Below the pieces are notes generated by a model. It did no database searches, was not told the DNA's origin, and saw only the letters and a list, made by a program, of their open reading frames with translations. From Rhodococcus_G sp042879035 (GTDB lineage: Bacteria; Actinomycetota; Actinomycetes; Mycobacteriales; Mycobacteriaceae): 64,000 nucleotides of DNA. This document shows positions 6,289 through 14,862 of this stretch, piece by piece; position 1 is the first letter of the stretch; every line of letters begins with the position of its first letter. The DNA is taken from positions 186,001-250,000 of the forward strand of contig NZ_JBIAOU010000007.1 in the NCBI RefSeq assembly GCF_042879035.1. The letters are read 5' to 3'. The position numbers and the translations under genes were made by a program.

Positions 6289-8697
6289 CTACCCGGCCGC
6301 CACCTCCCGTGCCAGAGCCGGATCGCCGACGGGCGGTTGCAGCACCCCGGAGCGCACCAGCTCGTCGATCTCGGCGTCGTCGAGGCCGAGGAGTTCGGCG
6401 CAGATCTGTCGGGTCTGTTCCCCGGCGAGCGGCGCCTGCAGGGCCGGCGGGTCGGCGATCTCACCGAACACCGCGACGCGGGCGGTGGCGGGCAGGTCCG
6501 CCGGCAGCAGCTCGTGCCCGATCGTCGTGTAGGTGCGTCGCGCGGTCAGGTGCGGGTCGGTGAGCAGCTGCGGCAGCCTCAGCATCGCCCCGGCGGGCAC
6601 ACCGGCCGCCTGCAGCGTGGCCGCCGCCTCCTGCGGGTCACGATCGCGCAGCCACCCCGCTACGACGGCGTCCGCCTCGGCGCGGTACGCGATCCGCTGC
6701 GGCGCGGTGGCGAACCTGCTGTCCCCCACCAGGTCCGGTCGATCGAGGACGTCGCACAGCGCCGCCCACTCCTCGTCGTCTCGGACGGTGACGACGCACC
6801 ACTCGTCGTCGCCTGCGCACGGGTACACCCCGCTCGGCGCCGCGTACGGGTCGCTGTTCCCGGGAACGGTGACCGTCCCCGGCCGCAGGCCCTCGGTGAC
6901 GAGCTGCACCCCGAGCTGCACCAGCGCCGTATCGGCCTGGGCCACTTCGAGGTTGGTGCCGCGACCGGTCCGGCGGCGGTCGACCAGCGCCGCGAGGACA
7001 GCGATCGCCGCGACGTGAGCGGCGATGTGGTCCGGGTAGACGGTCTGCCCGTCGCACAGCAGTTCCGCGTTGTCCGGGTACCGCCACAGCGCCGACACCC
7101 CGCACGACGCGCGCACCAGGGGGCCGTAGCCGAGCCGGGTGCGCCACGGCCCGGTGCTGCCGAACGAACTGGACTCCGACACCACGATCCGCGGGTTGAT
7201 CTCCGCGAGGCTCTCGTAGGAGAAGCCCATCGACGCCAGGGTTCCCGGCTTGAAGTTGGCGAGCACGACGTCGGCGTCGGCGACGAGGCGCCGGAACAGA
7301 TCGGCGCCCTCCGAGCTGCGCAGGTCGATCCCGAGGCTGCGCTTGTTGCGGTGGCCCCACGCGACCGACGCCGCCAGCGCCGCACCGCGTTTGGACTGGC
7401 GCAGCCCGTCCGGGAAGTTCGCGTTCTCGATCTTGATCACGTCGGCGCCGTAATCCGCGAACTGGCGGCTGAGCTCGGCACCGAAGACGATCACGCCGAG
7501 GTCGAGCACCCGCAGCCCGGCCAGCGGCGTGTCCGACGGGTTCCCCGTAGCGGCGACGGTGTCCCGCGGTGCAAACGTCAGATCGTTGTGCTCGCCGGGT
7601 TGCGGTGCCCGCGTGCGGATCCCGGCCCGCTCGCCACCGACGCTGACGTAGCCCGACGGCACCCGGGCCAGCAGGCCGGGCGCGATCTCCGTGTCGACGA
7701 GCGAACCGGACTCCGCGAAGTGCTCGGTGCCGAGAACCTCGGACAGGGTGTGGACCCCGCCGACCGGGACGCCCCGGCGCGCGCCCTCCGCCACCAGCTC
7801 GGCCTGAGTGTGCGTCGAGAACAGCTCCTCGATCAGGGGATGCAGGATGTCCGCGTCGGCGAACCGGGCAGGGATGGTGTCGTACTTCGGGTCCGCGAAC
7901 TCCTCCGGCTCGCCGAGCCAGGTGAACATGCCGCGCCACTGCCGCTTGGCGAGCAGACAGATCCGGACGTGGCCGTCCTTGCAGGGGAAGACAGGGTAGA
8001 AGTTGGCGGCGTTCGGCCGGCCTCGCGGGAAGTCCTCGGACCGTCCCGCCGCCGCGGATCCCTGGGCCCCGAAGCCCGGGTCGAAGCCGTGCACGATCGC
8101 CTCGAACGCGGACAGGTCGACGGTGTCGCCGCGCCCGCTGGCGAGCCGGCGGTGGTACGCCAGCAGCGCGGCCCACGCGACGTGGGCGCCGACGGACTCC
8201 TCGACCAGACCGGCCGGAGGCAGCAGCGGCGCGGCGCCGGGCGCCCCGGACCGGGACAGGACGCCGGAGAGTCCGTACAGCACCGGCTCGGTGGCGATCC
8301 AGTCCCGGTACGGCCCGGTCCGACCGAAACCGGTGACCGACAGCCACACCAGTTCCGGTGCCACGGCGCGGATCTCGTCCGGACCGACGCCGCGCTCGGC
8401 GAGCCACCCGGGCCGGTGCGACTCGATCAGGATGTCCGCCCCGACGGCGAGGTCCCGCAGCCGGGCCCGGCCTGCGTCGGTGTCCAGGTCGAGGGTGATG
8501 CCGAGTTTGTTGGCGTTGCGCAGCGCGAACGGGATGCTGACGCCGTCGACGACCGGTTGGGTTGCCCGCGAGCGTGATCCACCGGGGAGTTCGATGCGGA
8601 TCACCTCGGCGCCGAGGTCGGCGAGGTAGCGGCCACCGGATTCGCCGAGGCCGTCGGTGAGGTCCAGGACGCGGACGCCGTGCAGCGGAAGAGTCAT
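6289..8697 (-). CDS. Double-domain CaiB/BaiF family CoA-transferase, 802 aa
   Basis: Two complete class III CoA-transferase halves are fused head to tail. The first starts MTLPLHGVRVLDLTDGLGES and the second starts near residue 390 with PLAGLRVLDLGVIVFGAELS. Both contain the family signature in which a LGAEVI or YGADVIKIE segment is followed by RNANKLGITLDLD / RNKRSLGIDLRS. Ordinary CaiB proteins have about 400 residues and work as interlocked dimers, so the fusion may make an asymmetric pseudo-dimer. The role would be moving CoA between acids in the island's pathway. The ATG at 8697 has GGAG seven bases before it; another ATG at 8703 is too close. It is the last gene of the operon that starts near 12,125. 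Confidence 0.88.
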   Translation of the reverse strand: MTLPLHGVRVLDLTDGLGESGGRYLADLGAEVIRIELPGGSRSRATQPVVDGVSIPFALRNANKLGITLDLDTDAGRARLRDLAVGADILIESHRPGWLAERGVGPDEIRAVAPELVWLSVTGFGRTGPYRDWIATEPVLYGLSGVLSRSGAPGAAPLLPPAGLVEESVGAHVAWAALLAYHRRLASGRGDTVDLSAFEAIVHGFDPGFGAQGSAAAGRSEDFPRGRPNAANFYPVFPCKDGHVRICLLAKRQWRGMFTWLGEPEEFADPKYDTIPARFADADILHPLIEELFSTHTQAELVAEGARRGVPVGGVHTLSEVLGTEHFAESGSLVDTEIAPGLLARVPSGYVSVGGERAGIRTRAPQPGEHNDLTFAPRDTVAATGNPSDTPLAGLRVLDLGVIVFGAELSRQFADYGADVIKIENANFPDGLRQSKRGAALAASVAWGHRNKRSLGIDLRSSEGADLFRRLVADADVVLANFKPGTLASMGFSYESLAEINPRIVVSESSSFGSTGPWRTRLGYGPLVRASCGVSALWRYPDNAELLCDGQTVYPDHIAAHVAAIAVLAALVDRRRTGRGTNLEVAQADTALVQLGVQLVTEGLRPGTVTVPGNSDPYAAPSGVYPCAGDDEWCVVTVRDDEEWAALCDVLDRPDLVGDSRFATAPQRIAYRAEADAVVAGWLRDRDPQEAAATLQAAGVPAGAMLRLPQLLTDPHLTARRTYTTIGHELLPADLPATARVAVFGEIADPPALQAPLAGEQTRQICAELLGLDDAEIDELVRSGVLQPPVGDPALAREVAAG

Positions 8698-8723
8698 CGA
8701 CATGCTCCGTTCGAGCGGGGTTT

Positions 8724-10163
8724 CTAGCGGAAGTAGACGGATTTCGCGCTGTAGTACGGCGCGAGGCCCTCGGGTCCCAGTTCGCGGCCGAGCCCGGACG
8801 CCTTGACGCCTCCGAAGGGCGCCGCGAGGTCGAGGAGGTAGTGGTTCACGCCGACCGTGCCGCTGTGGATGCGGTCGGCGATCGCGAGGCCGCGGTCCTC
8901 GTCGGTGGTCCACACGGTGCCGCCGAGGCCGTACTCGGAGTCGTTGGCGATCGCGATCGCCTCGTCCTCGTCGCCGTAGGGGGTGATGGTCAGGACCGGG
9001 CCGAAGATCTCCTCCTGCGCGATGCGCGCGGCGTTGTCGACACCCTCGAAGACGGTCGGTGCGACGTACCAGCCCGCGGGCTGGTCGGCGGGTGCGCCGC
9101 CGCCGGTGGTGACGCGGTACCCGTCGCCACGGCCCGATTCGATGTAGCCGAGCACCCGCTCGCGCTGGGCAGCGCTGACCAGCGGACCGATCTGCGTGGC
9201 CCTGTCGAGCGGGTCACCGATCCGCAGGGCGCGCACCGTCTCGGTGACCGCGTCGACGACCTCGGTGTACCGGCTGCGGGGCGCGAGGATCCGGGTGCTG
9301 GCGTGGCACGTCTGGCCGTTGTTCACCAGCGACACCTCGAGCAGGTTCGCGGCGAACACGTCGAGGTCGGCGTCCGCCGCGACGATGGCGGCGGACTTGC
9401 CGCCCAGTTCCAGGGTGACGGGACGCAGCAGCCGCCCGCAGACCTCGCCGATGGCGCGGCCCGCCGGGGTGGAGCCGGTGAACGCCACCTTGTCCACACC
9501 CGGATGCTCCACGAGATACGCACTGACCTCGCGGCCCGCGGGCACCACGTTCAGCACACCGGCCGGCAGCCCCGCCTCGACTGCCGCGTCCGCAAACACG
9601 AAGGCGTCCAGCGCGGTTTCCGGCGCCGGCTTGAGCACGACCGTGCACCCGGCGGCGAGCGCGGGCGCGATCTTCATCGCCGCCAGGGACTGCGGGTAGT
9701 TCCACGGGGTGATCGCGGCGACGACCCCGACCGGCTCGCGGCGCACCACCGTCCGACCGCCGAGGGCCGTCGGACGTACGTCCTCCGACTCCTGCGAGCG
9801 GATCAGGTCGGCGTAGTACTTCAGCATCAGCCCCGGGGCGTAGCCGTTGACGCCGACCGACAGGGCGACGGGCATGCCGTTCTCGCGGCTGGTGAGCACC
9901 GCGGTCTGCTTGGCACGCGCCTTCAGTGCGGCCGCGAACCGGTCGAGGTGGTCGGCGCGCTCGGAGGCGCTCAGTGCTCGCCAGGACACCAGGGCCCGGC
10001 GGGCGGCCGCGACCGCGGCGTCGACGTCGGCGTTCTGCGCGAGCGCGGTGGTGCCGAGCACCTTCTCGGTCGCGGCCTCGATCACGTCGTAGGTGGAATC
10101 GCTTGTCGGGATTACCCACTCGCCGTCGACGAACAGGGTGCGCCGGTCCAGGGTGATGTCCAT
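8724..10163 (-). CDS. Aldehyde dehydrogenase (NAD(P)-dependent), 479 aa
   Basis: This is a full-length ALDH-superfamily enzyme that oxidises an aldehyde to the acid. It has the Rossmann coenzyme region with ITPWNYPQSLAAMK (about residues 151-164), the general base E252 in LELGGKS, the catalytic C286 in NNGQTCHAS, and the late motif EEIFGPVLTI. The sequence is closest in feel to the broad-specificity betaine/benzaldehyde/geranial group; the substrate is not readable. The ATG at 10,163 is chosen because the upstream frame is non-coding and crosses the neighbouring gene. It lies 23 bases after the thiolase-like gene and 26 before the CoA-transferase, so an aldehyde released by the thiolase-like/DUF35 pair could be its substrate. 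Confidence 0.92.
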   Translation of the reverse strand: MDITLDRRTLFVDGEWVIPTSDSTYDVIEAATEKVLGTTALAQNADVDAAVAAARRALVSWRALSASERADHLDRFAAALKARAKQTAVLTSRENGMPVALSVGVNGYAPGLMLKYYADLIRSQESEDVRPTALGGRTVVRREPVGVVAAITPWNYPQSLAAMKIAPALAAGCTVVLKPAPETALDAFVFADAAVEAGLPAGVLNVVPAGREVSAYLVEHPGVDKVAFTGSTPAGRAIGEVCGRLLRPVTLELGGKSAAIVAADADLDVFAANLLEVSLVNNGQTCHASTRILAPRSRYTEVVDAVTETVRALRIGDPLDRATQIGPLVSAAQRERVLGYIESGRGDGYRVTTGGGAPADQPAGWYVAPTVFEGVDNAARIAQEEIFGPVLTITPYGDEDEAIAIANDSEYGLGGTVWTTDEDRGLAIADRIHSGTVGVNHYLLDLAAPFGGVKASGLGRELGPEGLAPYYSAKSVYFR

Positions 10164-10186
10164 GTCGGTCCTTGTCGGTGGGTCTT

Positions 10187-11371
10187 CTACAGGGTGTCTT
10201 CGTGGCCGAACAGCGTCGAGCTGACGACCGGCGCCATCGGACCGCCGATGAACAGCGACGTGCGCGCTCCCACAACGGGGTTGGTGGAGGTGCCGCGGAT
10301 CTGCCGGACCGCCTCGACGGCGAGGCCCATGCCGTTGACGAACGAGTCGGCGATGTTGCCGCCGCTGGTGTTGACGGGCAGCTTGCCGACGCCCGCCGTC
10401 AGGTTGTCGACGGTGAGGACCCCACCCGCGGCGGGGCCGGTGGGCACGAGCCCGTGGTCGATGAGGGCCGCGACGGCCGGTCCGCTGAAGTTCTCGTAGA
10501 CCTGCACGACATCCACGTCGTCCGGGCCGAGACGCGCTGCGGTCCAGAGCCGTTCGGCAACACCGGGGCGTCCCGAACGGCCCGCGAACCCGGCGGTGGT
10601 GTAGAGGTCGTCGTTGTCGATGATCGACGAGTAGCCGCCGGGGGCACCCTGCGCGCCGGCGAGCACGTAGGCGGCGTCGGGGCGCATGCTCTTCGCCCGC
10701 TCGGCGGAGACCAGGACCAGCGCCACGGCACCGTCGCTCTCCCGCGAGCAGTCGAACAGGTGGAACGGTTCGGTGATCATCCGGGAGGCGTCGTACGTCG
10801 CCTCGTCGAGCGGCCTGCCGTAGCCGGCGGCGGTGGGGTTGTTCTGCGCGTGCCGGTACGCGGCGAGCACCAGTGCCCGCATCGCCTCGCGGGGCACCCC
10901 GTCGTGCTCGAGCAGCCGCTGCGTGCGCAGGGCACACACCTGTGCGGGCGACCCGACGCCGTGCGCGAGGTAGTGCGGTCCGTAGAAGTACTTGGCGTAC
11001 CCGAGGCGTCCGGTGTCCTCCTGTGCCATCGAGCGGTAGACGACGACGCACTCCGCCTGGCCCGCGGCGATCGCGACGGAGGCGTTGTTGACGGCGGCGG
11101 CGACGGTGCCGCCGCCCCCACCCCACATCATGTTCGACCAGCGCACGTCGTCGACGCCGAGGGCGCCGCCGATGATCGCGCCGTCGTGTCCGCCGCCCGC
11201 GTAGGAGACGAAGCCGTCGAGCTCGCGCGGGGAGATGCCCGCGTCGGTGCACGCGGCGACGATGGCCTCGAGCGTCATCCGCAGCTCGCCGTGCGGCGCC
11301 TCACCGCGCTTGTAGTGCAACTCGGAGACACCGACGACGGCGGCCGCTCCACGCATCGAGATCCCGGTCAT
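10187..11371 (-). CDS. Thiolase-like / lipid-transfer-type protein without catalytic Cys, 394 aa
   Basis: The protein has the two-layer thiolase fold: an N-terminal half ending in a Gly-rich loop (NMMWGGGGGTVAAAVNNAS) and a C-terminal half with VVQVYENFSGP and NTSGGNIADSFVNGMG. The nucleophilic cysteine of true thiolases is replaced in a WGGGGG loop. This pattern is typical of SCP2-thiolase-like proteins such as the Ltp2 retro-aldolases, which need a DUF35 partner. Such a partner is encoded next door with an ATGA overlap. A retro-aldol or related C-C cleavage of an acyl-CoA is therefore likely but inferred. The start at 11,371 has AAGGAG seven bases upstream. A broken copy of part of this gene lies at 1110-1215. 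Confidence 0.85.
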   Translation of the reverse strand: MTGISMRGAAAVVGVSELHYKRGEAPHGELRMTLEAIVAACTDAGISPRELDGFVSYAGGGHDGAIIGGALGVDDVRWSNMMWGGGGGTVAAAVNNASVAIAAGQAECVVVYRSMAQEDTGRLGYAKYFYGPHYLAHGVGSPAQVCALRTQRLLEHDGVPREAMRALVLAAYRHAQNNPTAAGYGRPLDEATYDASRMITEPFHLFDCSRESDGAVALVLVSAERAKSMRPDAAYVLAGAQGAPGGYSSIIDNDDLYTTAGFAGRSGRPGVAERLWTAARLGPDDVDVVQVYENFSGPAVAALIDHGLVPTGPAAGGVLTVDNLTAGVGKLPVNTSGGNIADSFVNGMGLAVEAVRQIRGTSTNPVVGARTSLFIGGPMAPVVSSTLFGHEDTL

Positions 11372-11814
11372 GCCTGTGCTCCTTCGCGTCGACGCCACCG
11401 CAGCAGCGGCCATGTCGCGCCCTCGTCGAGTTCGATGTGCCCGACCACCGGGTCGCCGATCCGGATGTCCGTGTCGTCTCCGGTGAGAATGCCGAGGACC
11501 CTGCGGTTTCCGGCTCCCGGGAGTTCGACGAGGACCGTGACGTAGGGAACCCGGTCGGCGAGTTCGGTGATGAACGGGTAGTGGCTGCGCGCCCAGCTGT
11601 ACACGGTGCCGACCGCCTCGACTGTCTCCCATCCGGGGTCGAAGGTGTGGCAGTGGCCGCAGATCCACTGCGGGCCCCAGATCCACTCGGCGCAGCTCCC
11701 GCAGCGCTGCAGCCGCAGTTCGCCGGCGAGCAGGCCGTCCCAGTACGGCTGGTCGAGCCCGTCTACGGCTGGGCCCCACGGGAATTCGCGTACAGTTGCA
11801 GCGTCGGCGCTCAT
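11368..11814 (-). CDS. DUF35 zinc-ribbon / OB-fold protein, 148 aa
   Basis: This small acyl-CoA-binding partner protein has a rubredoxin-like zinc ribbon (CGSC then CGHC, about residues 38-55) followed by an OB-fold rich in beta strands (VEAVGTVYSWARSHYPF, RRVLGILTGDD). DUF35 proteins form complexes with thiolase-like enzymes. Here the stop and the start of the thiolase-like gene share ATGA, which points to a stoichiometric complex. The gene also overlaps the NTF2-like gene upstream by four bases. The length is normal for single-domain DUF35 proteins. The start at 11,814 is fixed by that coupling. Confidence 0.9.
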   Translation of the reverse strand: MSADAATVREFPWGPAVDGLDQPYWDGLLAGELRLQRCGSCAEWIWGPQWICGHCHTFDPGWETVEAVGTVYSWARSHYPFITELADRVPYVTVLVELPGAGNRRVLGILTGDDTDIRIGDPVVGHIELDEGATWPLLRWRRREGAQA

Positions 11815-12125
11815 GCGGACGCCCCGGGCACCGGGAAGTTCTCCAGCGCCGCGGCCTTCCACTGCCCGTCGCGGAGCTCCCAGATCGACCGGAGCCCGAT
11901 GACACCCTCGGGGGTGTCGTAGACCGTCTCGCCGATCTGCCGGTCGCCCTCGAGACGCACGTCCTTTATCTCGAAGGCGTTGACGGTGCCGCGCGGTACC
12001 GAGACTCCGTCGAAGACGGCAGGGATGTTCTCCCGCACCATGTCGGCGATGGCCGCCTTCATGTTTCCGGACACGACGTACCCCACGTGACGCTCGTACA
12101 ACGTCCGAAAGTCTTCTGCCGACAT
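11811..12125 (-). CDS. NTF2/SnoaL-like domain protein, 104 aa
   Basis: This short alpha+beta protein has a helical start (EDFRTLYERHVGYVVSGN), a middle strand pair and the typical ending GLRSIWELRDGQWKAAALENFP of SnoaL/NTF2-like cone folds. Members are isomerases, dehydratases or structural partners. No catalytic pair can be named confidently here. It is the first gene of the five-gene minus-strand operon (this gene, DUF35, thiolase-like, aldehyde dehydrogenase, double CoA-transferase). AAGGAG precedes the ATG by eight bases. A regulon palindrome lies 66 bases upstream. Confidence 0.8.
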   Translation of the reverse strand: MSAEDFRTLYERHVGYVVSGNMKAAIADMVRENIPAVFDGVSVPRGTVNAFEIKDVRLEGDRQIGETVYDTPEGVIGLRSIWELRDGQWKAAALENFPVPGASA

Positions 12126-12190
12126 TCGATTCTCCTTGATCCACGGGCGCCCTGGGCGCCGGCTCGGCGCGCTGCGCCGGTCTGCGATTT

Positions 12191-12207
12191 ACCTTATGCC
12201 TTTAGGT
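12191..12207. promoter_or_regulatory. Regulon operator candidate, copy 2
   Basis: ACCTTATGCCTTTAGGT is the most symmetric copy of the repeated 17-bp motif, with ACCT and AGGT ends. It lies 66 bases upstream of the NTF2-like gene, in the AT-rich gap between two minus-strand operons, and overlaps TAnnnT-type -10 sequences. Confidence 0.6.
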
Positions 12208-12255
12208 ATTGGTGCGTCAACGGTCGCGGGCACCTTGGTGGCGTGCGGGTCGGGC

Positions 12256-13806
12256 TCAGGCGAACCCGAATCCACCGTCCTCGGCGACGACGACGCCCTC
12301 CCCCGCCTCCTCGGCGGCCAGCAGGCGCTCCAGTGCCGCGGCGTCCGCGGTGGACGCGAGCGTGCGCCCGCCGTCGGGGGTGCGGGCGGCGAGGAAACCG
12401 CGCTCGGGCGCACCCGAGCGGTCGTGCAGCACCGCCCACGACTCGGCCGTCGCCGGCCCCGCGTACGTCGGATGCGCGCGGACGGTCGGCTCGCGGTCGA
12501 CCGCCGCCTGCACGTCCTCGCGCCGGAACCCGCCGGCGGGCGGCTCCGTGCGGTACACGCCGAAGGCGTGCTTGGTCAGATACCCACTGTTCGCGGTGAC
12601 GAGGCCGTAGCTGCCCGGCGACTCGCGCAGTCGGGTGGCCATGGTCGCGATGGCGTGGGTGCTGTAGTTGTTCCACGGTCCGCCGGCGAAGGTGAGCCCA
12701 CCGGTCAGCGTCAGCGGCCTGCCCGGATCGCCGCACGGCAGTCCCAGCTCGTTCGCGGCGACCTGAACCGCAGACGGGAAGCAGGAGTACACGTCGACGT
12801 GCACGACGTCGTCCATCCCGATGCCGGCCAGCTCGAGCGCCCGTGCCCCGGCGATGCGGATCGCCGGCGAGCGGTCCAGCGCGCCGCGCTCGGCGATGTC
12901 GTAGGTGTCGTGCGATTCGGTGCCGGACTGCGGGAACACCCAGTTCTCCCGCGGGATCCCCAGCCGGGTCGCGACCTCCACGGAGCACAGCAGCAGCGCA
13001 GCGCCCTGTTCGACCATGTTGTTCGAGTTCAGCAACTTGGTGTACGGCGAGACGATCCACCGGTTGTCCGCCGAGGGGGTGACGATCTCGTTGGCCGTGT
13101 ACTCGCGCTGCGTCCAGGCGTGCGGGTTGGTGGCCGCGACCTTGCTGAACCCGGACCACAGCGCGCCGATCGCGTCCCGGTGCTCGGCCACCGTCCGGCC
13201 CGCGGCCAGGCGCAGCGCCTGCTCGAACAGCGGGTAGACGTAGGCGGGTCGGTCGAGGCCGGCGCGCATCTCGGTGTCGGACTGCATGGGCACCTCGTCC
13301 ACGACGATCGGCGCCGTCGGCACCGACTCGTCCTGCACCGTCCAGCCCGGACGAATGCCCTGGGCGCGCAGCTTCATCCGGGTGCGCCACGCCTCGGCCC
13401 CGCCGATCAGCACGACGTCGGACCGGCCCGCCGCGATGTCCTCGGCCGCGGCGTTGACGAGCACCTGCGGGGTGCTGCCGCCGCTGCCGGTGTAGGCCGT
13501 GTGGCGGGGGGTCGCGCCGATCCGCTCACCGACGAGCGCGCCGGGGTCGCGGTAGCGCCACGACAGCAGGCCGACGATCCGGACCGAGTCGACGAGTTCG
13601 AGCAGCCGCGCGCTTCCCGCCTCGTCCGCGGCCCGACGGGCTGCGTCGGCGATCAGGTCCACCGGCTCCCGGCCGCCGTCGCGGTCGTTGATCTGACCTC
13701 CGCCGACCAGGATCGGGGTACGTGGGTCCAGCGCCTGTGCGCGAGTTCGGTAGCTCTGACCACCAAACTCGCGCACAGGCCGCGCAGCGGCACTATCGGA
13801 TGGCAT
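12256..13806 (-). CDS. Thiolase-like protein with TLP1-type C-terminal extension, 516 aa
   Basis: This acetyl-CoA-acetyltransferase-like protein starts its fold with LDPRTPILVGGGQ. It has a Ser-containing loop GSGGSTPQVLVNAAAEDI where true thiolases have the nucleophilic Cys, and a C-terminal half with VHVDVYSCFPSAVQVAANEL and a GGPWNNYSTHAIATM segment. About 80 extra residues at the end match the length of the added C-terminal domain of mycobacterial thiolase-like protein type 1. Classical thiolysis is therefore doubtful. The ATG at 13,806 has GGAGAGG eight bases before it and overlaps the LLM gene by 14 bases. The first ~25 residues are encoded by a palindromic repeat and look like an add-on, so the ancestral start may have been shorter. 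Confidence 0.85.
   Translation of the reverse strand: MPSDSAAARPVREFGGQSYRTRAQALDPRTPILVGGGQINDRDGGREPVDLIADAARRAADEAGSARLLELVDSVRIVGLLSWRYRDPGALVGERIGATPRHTAYTGSGGSTPQVLVNAAAEDIAAGRSDVVLIGGAEAWRTRMKLRAQGIRPGWTVQDESVPTAPIVVDEVPMQSDTEMRAGLDRPAYVYPLFEQALRLAAGRTVAEHRDAIGALWSGFSKVAATNPHAWTQREYTANEIVTPSADNRWIVSPYTKLLNSNNMVEQGAALLLCSVEVATRLGIPRENWVFPQSGTESHDTYDIAERGALDRSPAIRIAGARALELAGIGMDDVVHVDVYSCFPSAVQVAANELGLPCGDPGRPLTLTGGLTFAGGPWNNYSTHAIATMATRLRESPGSYGLVTANSGYLTKHAFGVYRTEPPAGGFRREDVQAAVDREPTVRAHPTYAGPATAESWAVLHDRSGAPERGFLAARTPDGGRTLASTADAAALERLLAAEEAGEGVVVAEDGGFGFA
13733..13780. repeat. Palindromic repeat element, copy 1 (nested stem-loops)
   Basis: GCCTGTGCGCGAGTT (13,733-13,747) pairs perfectly with AACTCGCGCACAGGC (13,766-13,780). 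The 18-base interior carries TCGGTAGCTCTGACCACC, counted from the last stem base, and can form its own short stem. Copies with other outer arms but a similar interior occur at 20,523 and 48,586. This copy lies inside the 5' end of the thiolase-like reading frame. Confidence 0.6.
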
Positions 13807-14827
13807 CGAGGATCCTCTCCCTGTTCTCCGGCCGTGGCCATCCCCCGAGGATCAGGGTGGTCAGACAGGTTTTCTTCCAACGATTCTCGATGTCCTCGCA
13901 GATCTTGTCCGCGGGGCCGACGAGCGCAACGTCCTCGACCATCGCGGTCGGGACAGCCTGTGCGGCGAGGTCCGCGCGGCCCTTCAGGTACAGGTCCTGG
14001 ATCTCGGCGCACGCGTCGCCCCAGCCCATCCGGACGAAGACGTCGTTGTGGAAGTTCGCGTCCTTGGCGCCCATCCCGCCGGCATACAGCGCGACGACGG
14101 GCTTGAGTCGGGACGCCGCGCGCTCGACGTCGTCGTCCTCGACCAGCCAGCAGACGTTCGCGACCTCGAAGTCGTCGGCGGTGCGGCGGGCGCCCTCGCG
14201 GCCGAAGCCCTCGGCGAGCGCGGTCCGGTAGAAGTCGTCGGTCTTCGGCGAGAACCACAGCGGCGTCCAGCCGTCCGCGATCTCCGCGGCCAGTGCCACG
14301 TTCTTCGGGCCCTCGGCGCCCATGTAGACGGGGATGTCGCGGCGCAGGGGGTGCACGATCGACTTGAGCGGCTTCCCGAGTCCGGTCCCGCCCCGGTAGG
14401 GCAGCTGGTAGTGCCGCCCGTCGAAGGTAACCGGCTCGTCCCGGGCCCACACCGCCCGCATGATCGCAACGTACTCGCGGGTGCGTTCGAGGGGACGCGG
14501 ATACGGCTGGCCGTACCAGCCCTCGACGACCTGCGGGCCGGACGCCCCGATGCCGAGGATCAACCGGCCGCCGCTGAGGTGGTCGATGGTCTGTGCGGCC
14601 ATCGCCAAGGCCGTGGGGGTGCGGGCCGACATCTGGCACACCGAGGTGCCGAGCGCGATCGTCGAGGTGCGCGCGCCCCACCACGCCAGGGGGGTCAGGG
14701 CGTCGGACCCGTAGGACTCGGCCGTCCAGAAGCTGTCCACTCCGAGGGTCTCGGCCTCGGCGACGGTCTGTTCCATCCGCTTCGGTGGTCCCGAGCCCCA
14801 GTACCCGGCCATCACTCCGACCTTCAC
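13793..14827 (-). CDS. LLM-class F420-dependent oxidoreductase, 344 aa
   Basis: This TIM-barrel luciferase-like oxidoreductase starts MKVGVMAGYWGSG. It carries the family's LGTSVCQMSARTPTALAMAAQTIDHLSGGR segment for F420/FMN binding and IVHPLRRDIPVYMGAEGPK late in the barrel. Known relatives use F420H2 or FMNH2 for hydride transfer to enones, imines or alcohols; the substrate here is not readable. Of several in-frame starts I chose the GTG at 14,827, which gives the usual MKVG start with GGAAGG about nine bases upstream. It stands between the enoyl-CoA hydratase gene (35-base gap) and the thiolase-like gene (overlap), so it is the middle of a three-gene operon. Confidence 0.88.
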   Translation of the reverse strand: MKVGVMAGYWGSGPPKRMEQTVAEAETLGVDSFWTAESYGSDALTPLAWWGARTSTIALGTSVCQMSARTPTALAMAAQTIDHLSGGRLILGIGASGPQVVEGWYGQPYPRPLERTREYVAIMRAVWARDEPVTFDGRHYQLPYRGGTGLGKPLKSIVHPLRRDIPVYMGAEGPKNVALAAEIADGWTPLWFSPKTDDFYRTALAEGFGREGARRTADDFEVANVCWLVEDDDVERAASRLKPVVALYAGGMGAKDANFHNDVFVRMGWGDACAEIQDLYLKGRADLAAQAVPTAMVEDVALVGPADKICEDIENRWKKTCLTTLILGGWPRPENRERILDAIR

Positions 14828-14862
14828 CGCTGCCACCTTCCTTTCGTCACAGTTGTTGCCCT

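Noticed and set aside
6082..8577. An 831-codon plus-strand open frame opposite the double CoA-transferase
   Set aside because: It is the complement of two CaiB domains, with no ribosome site and no recognisable motif; open only because of codon bias.
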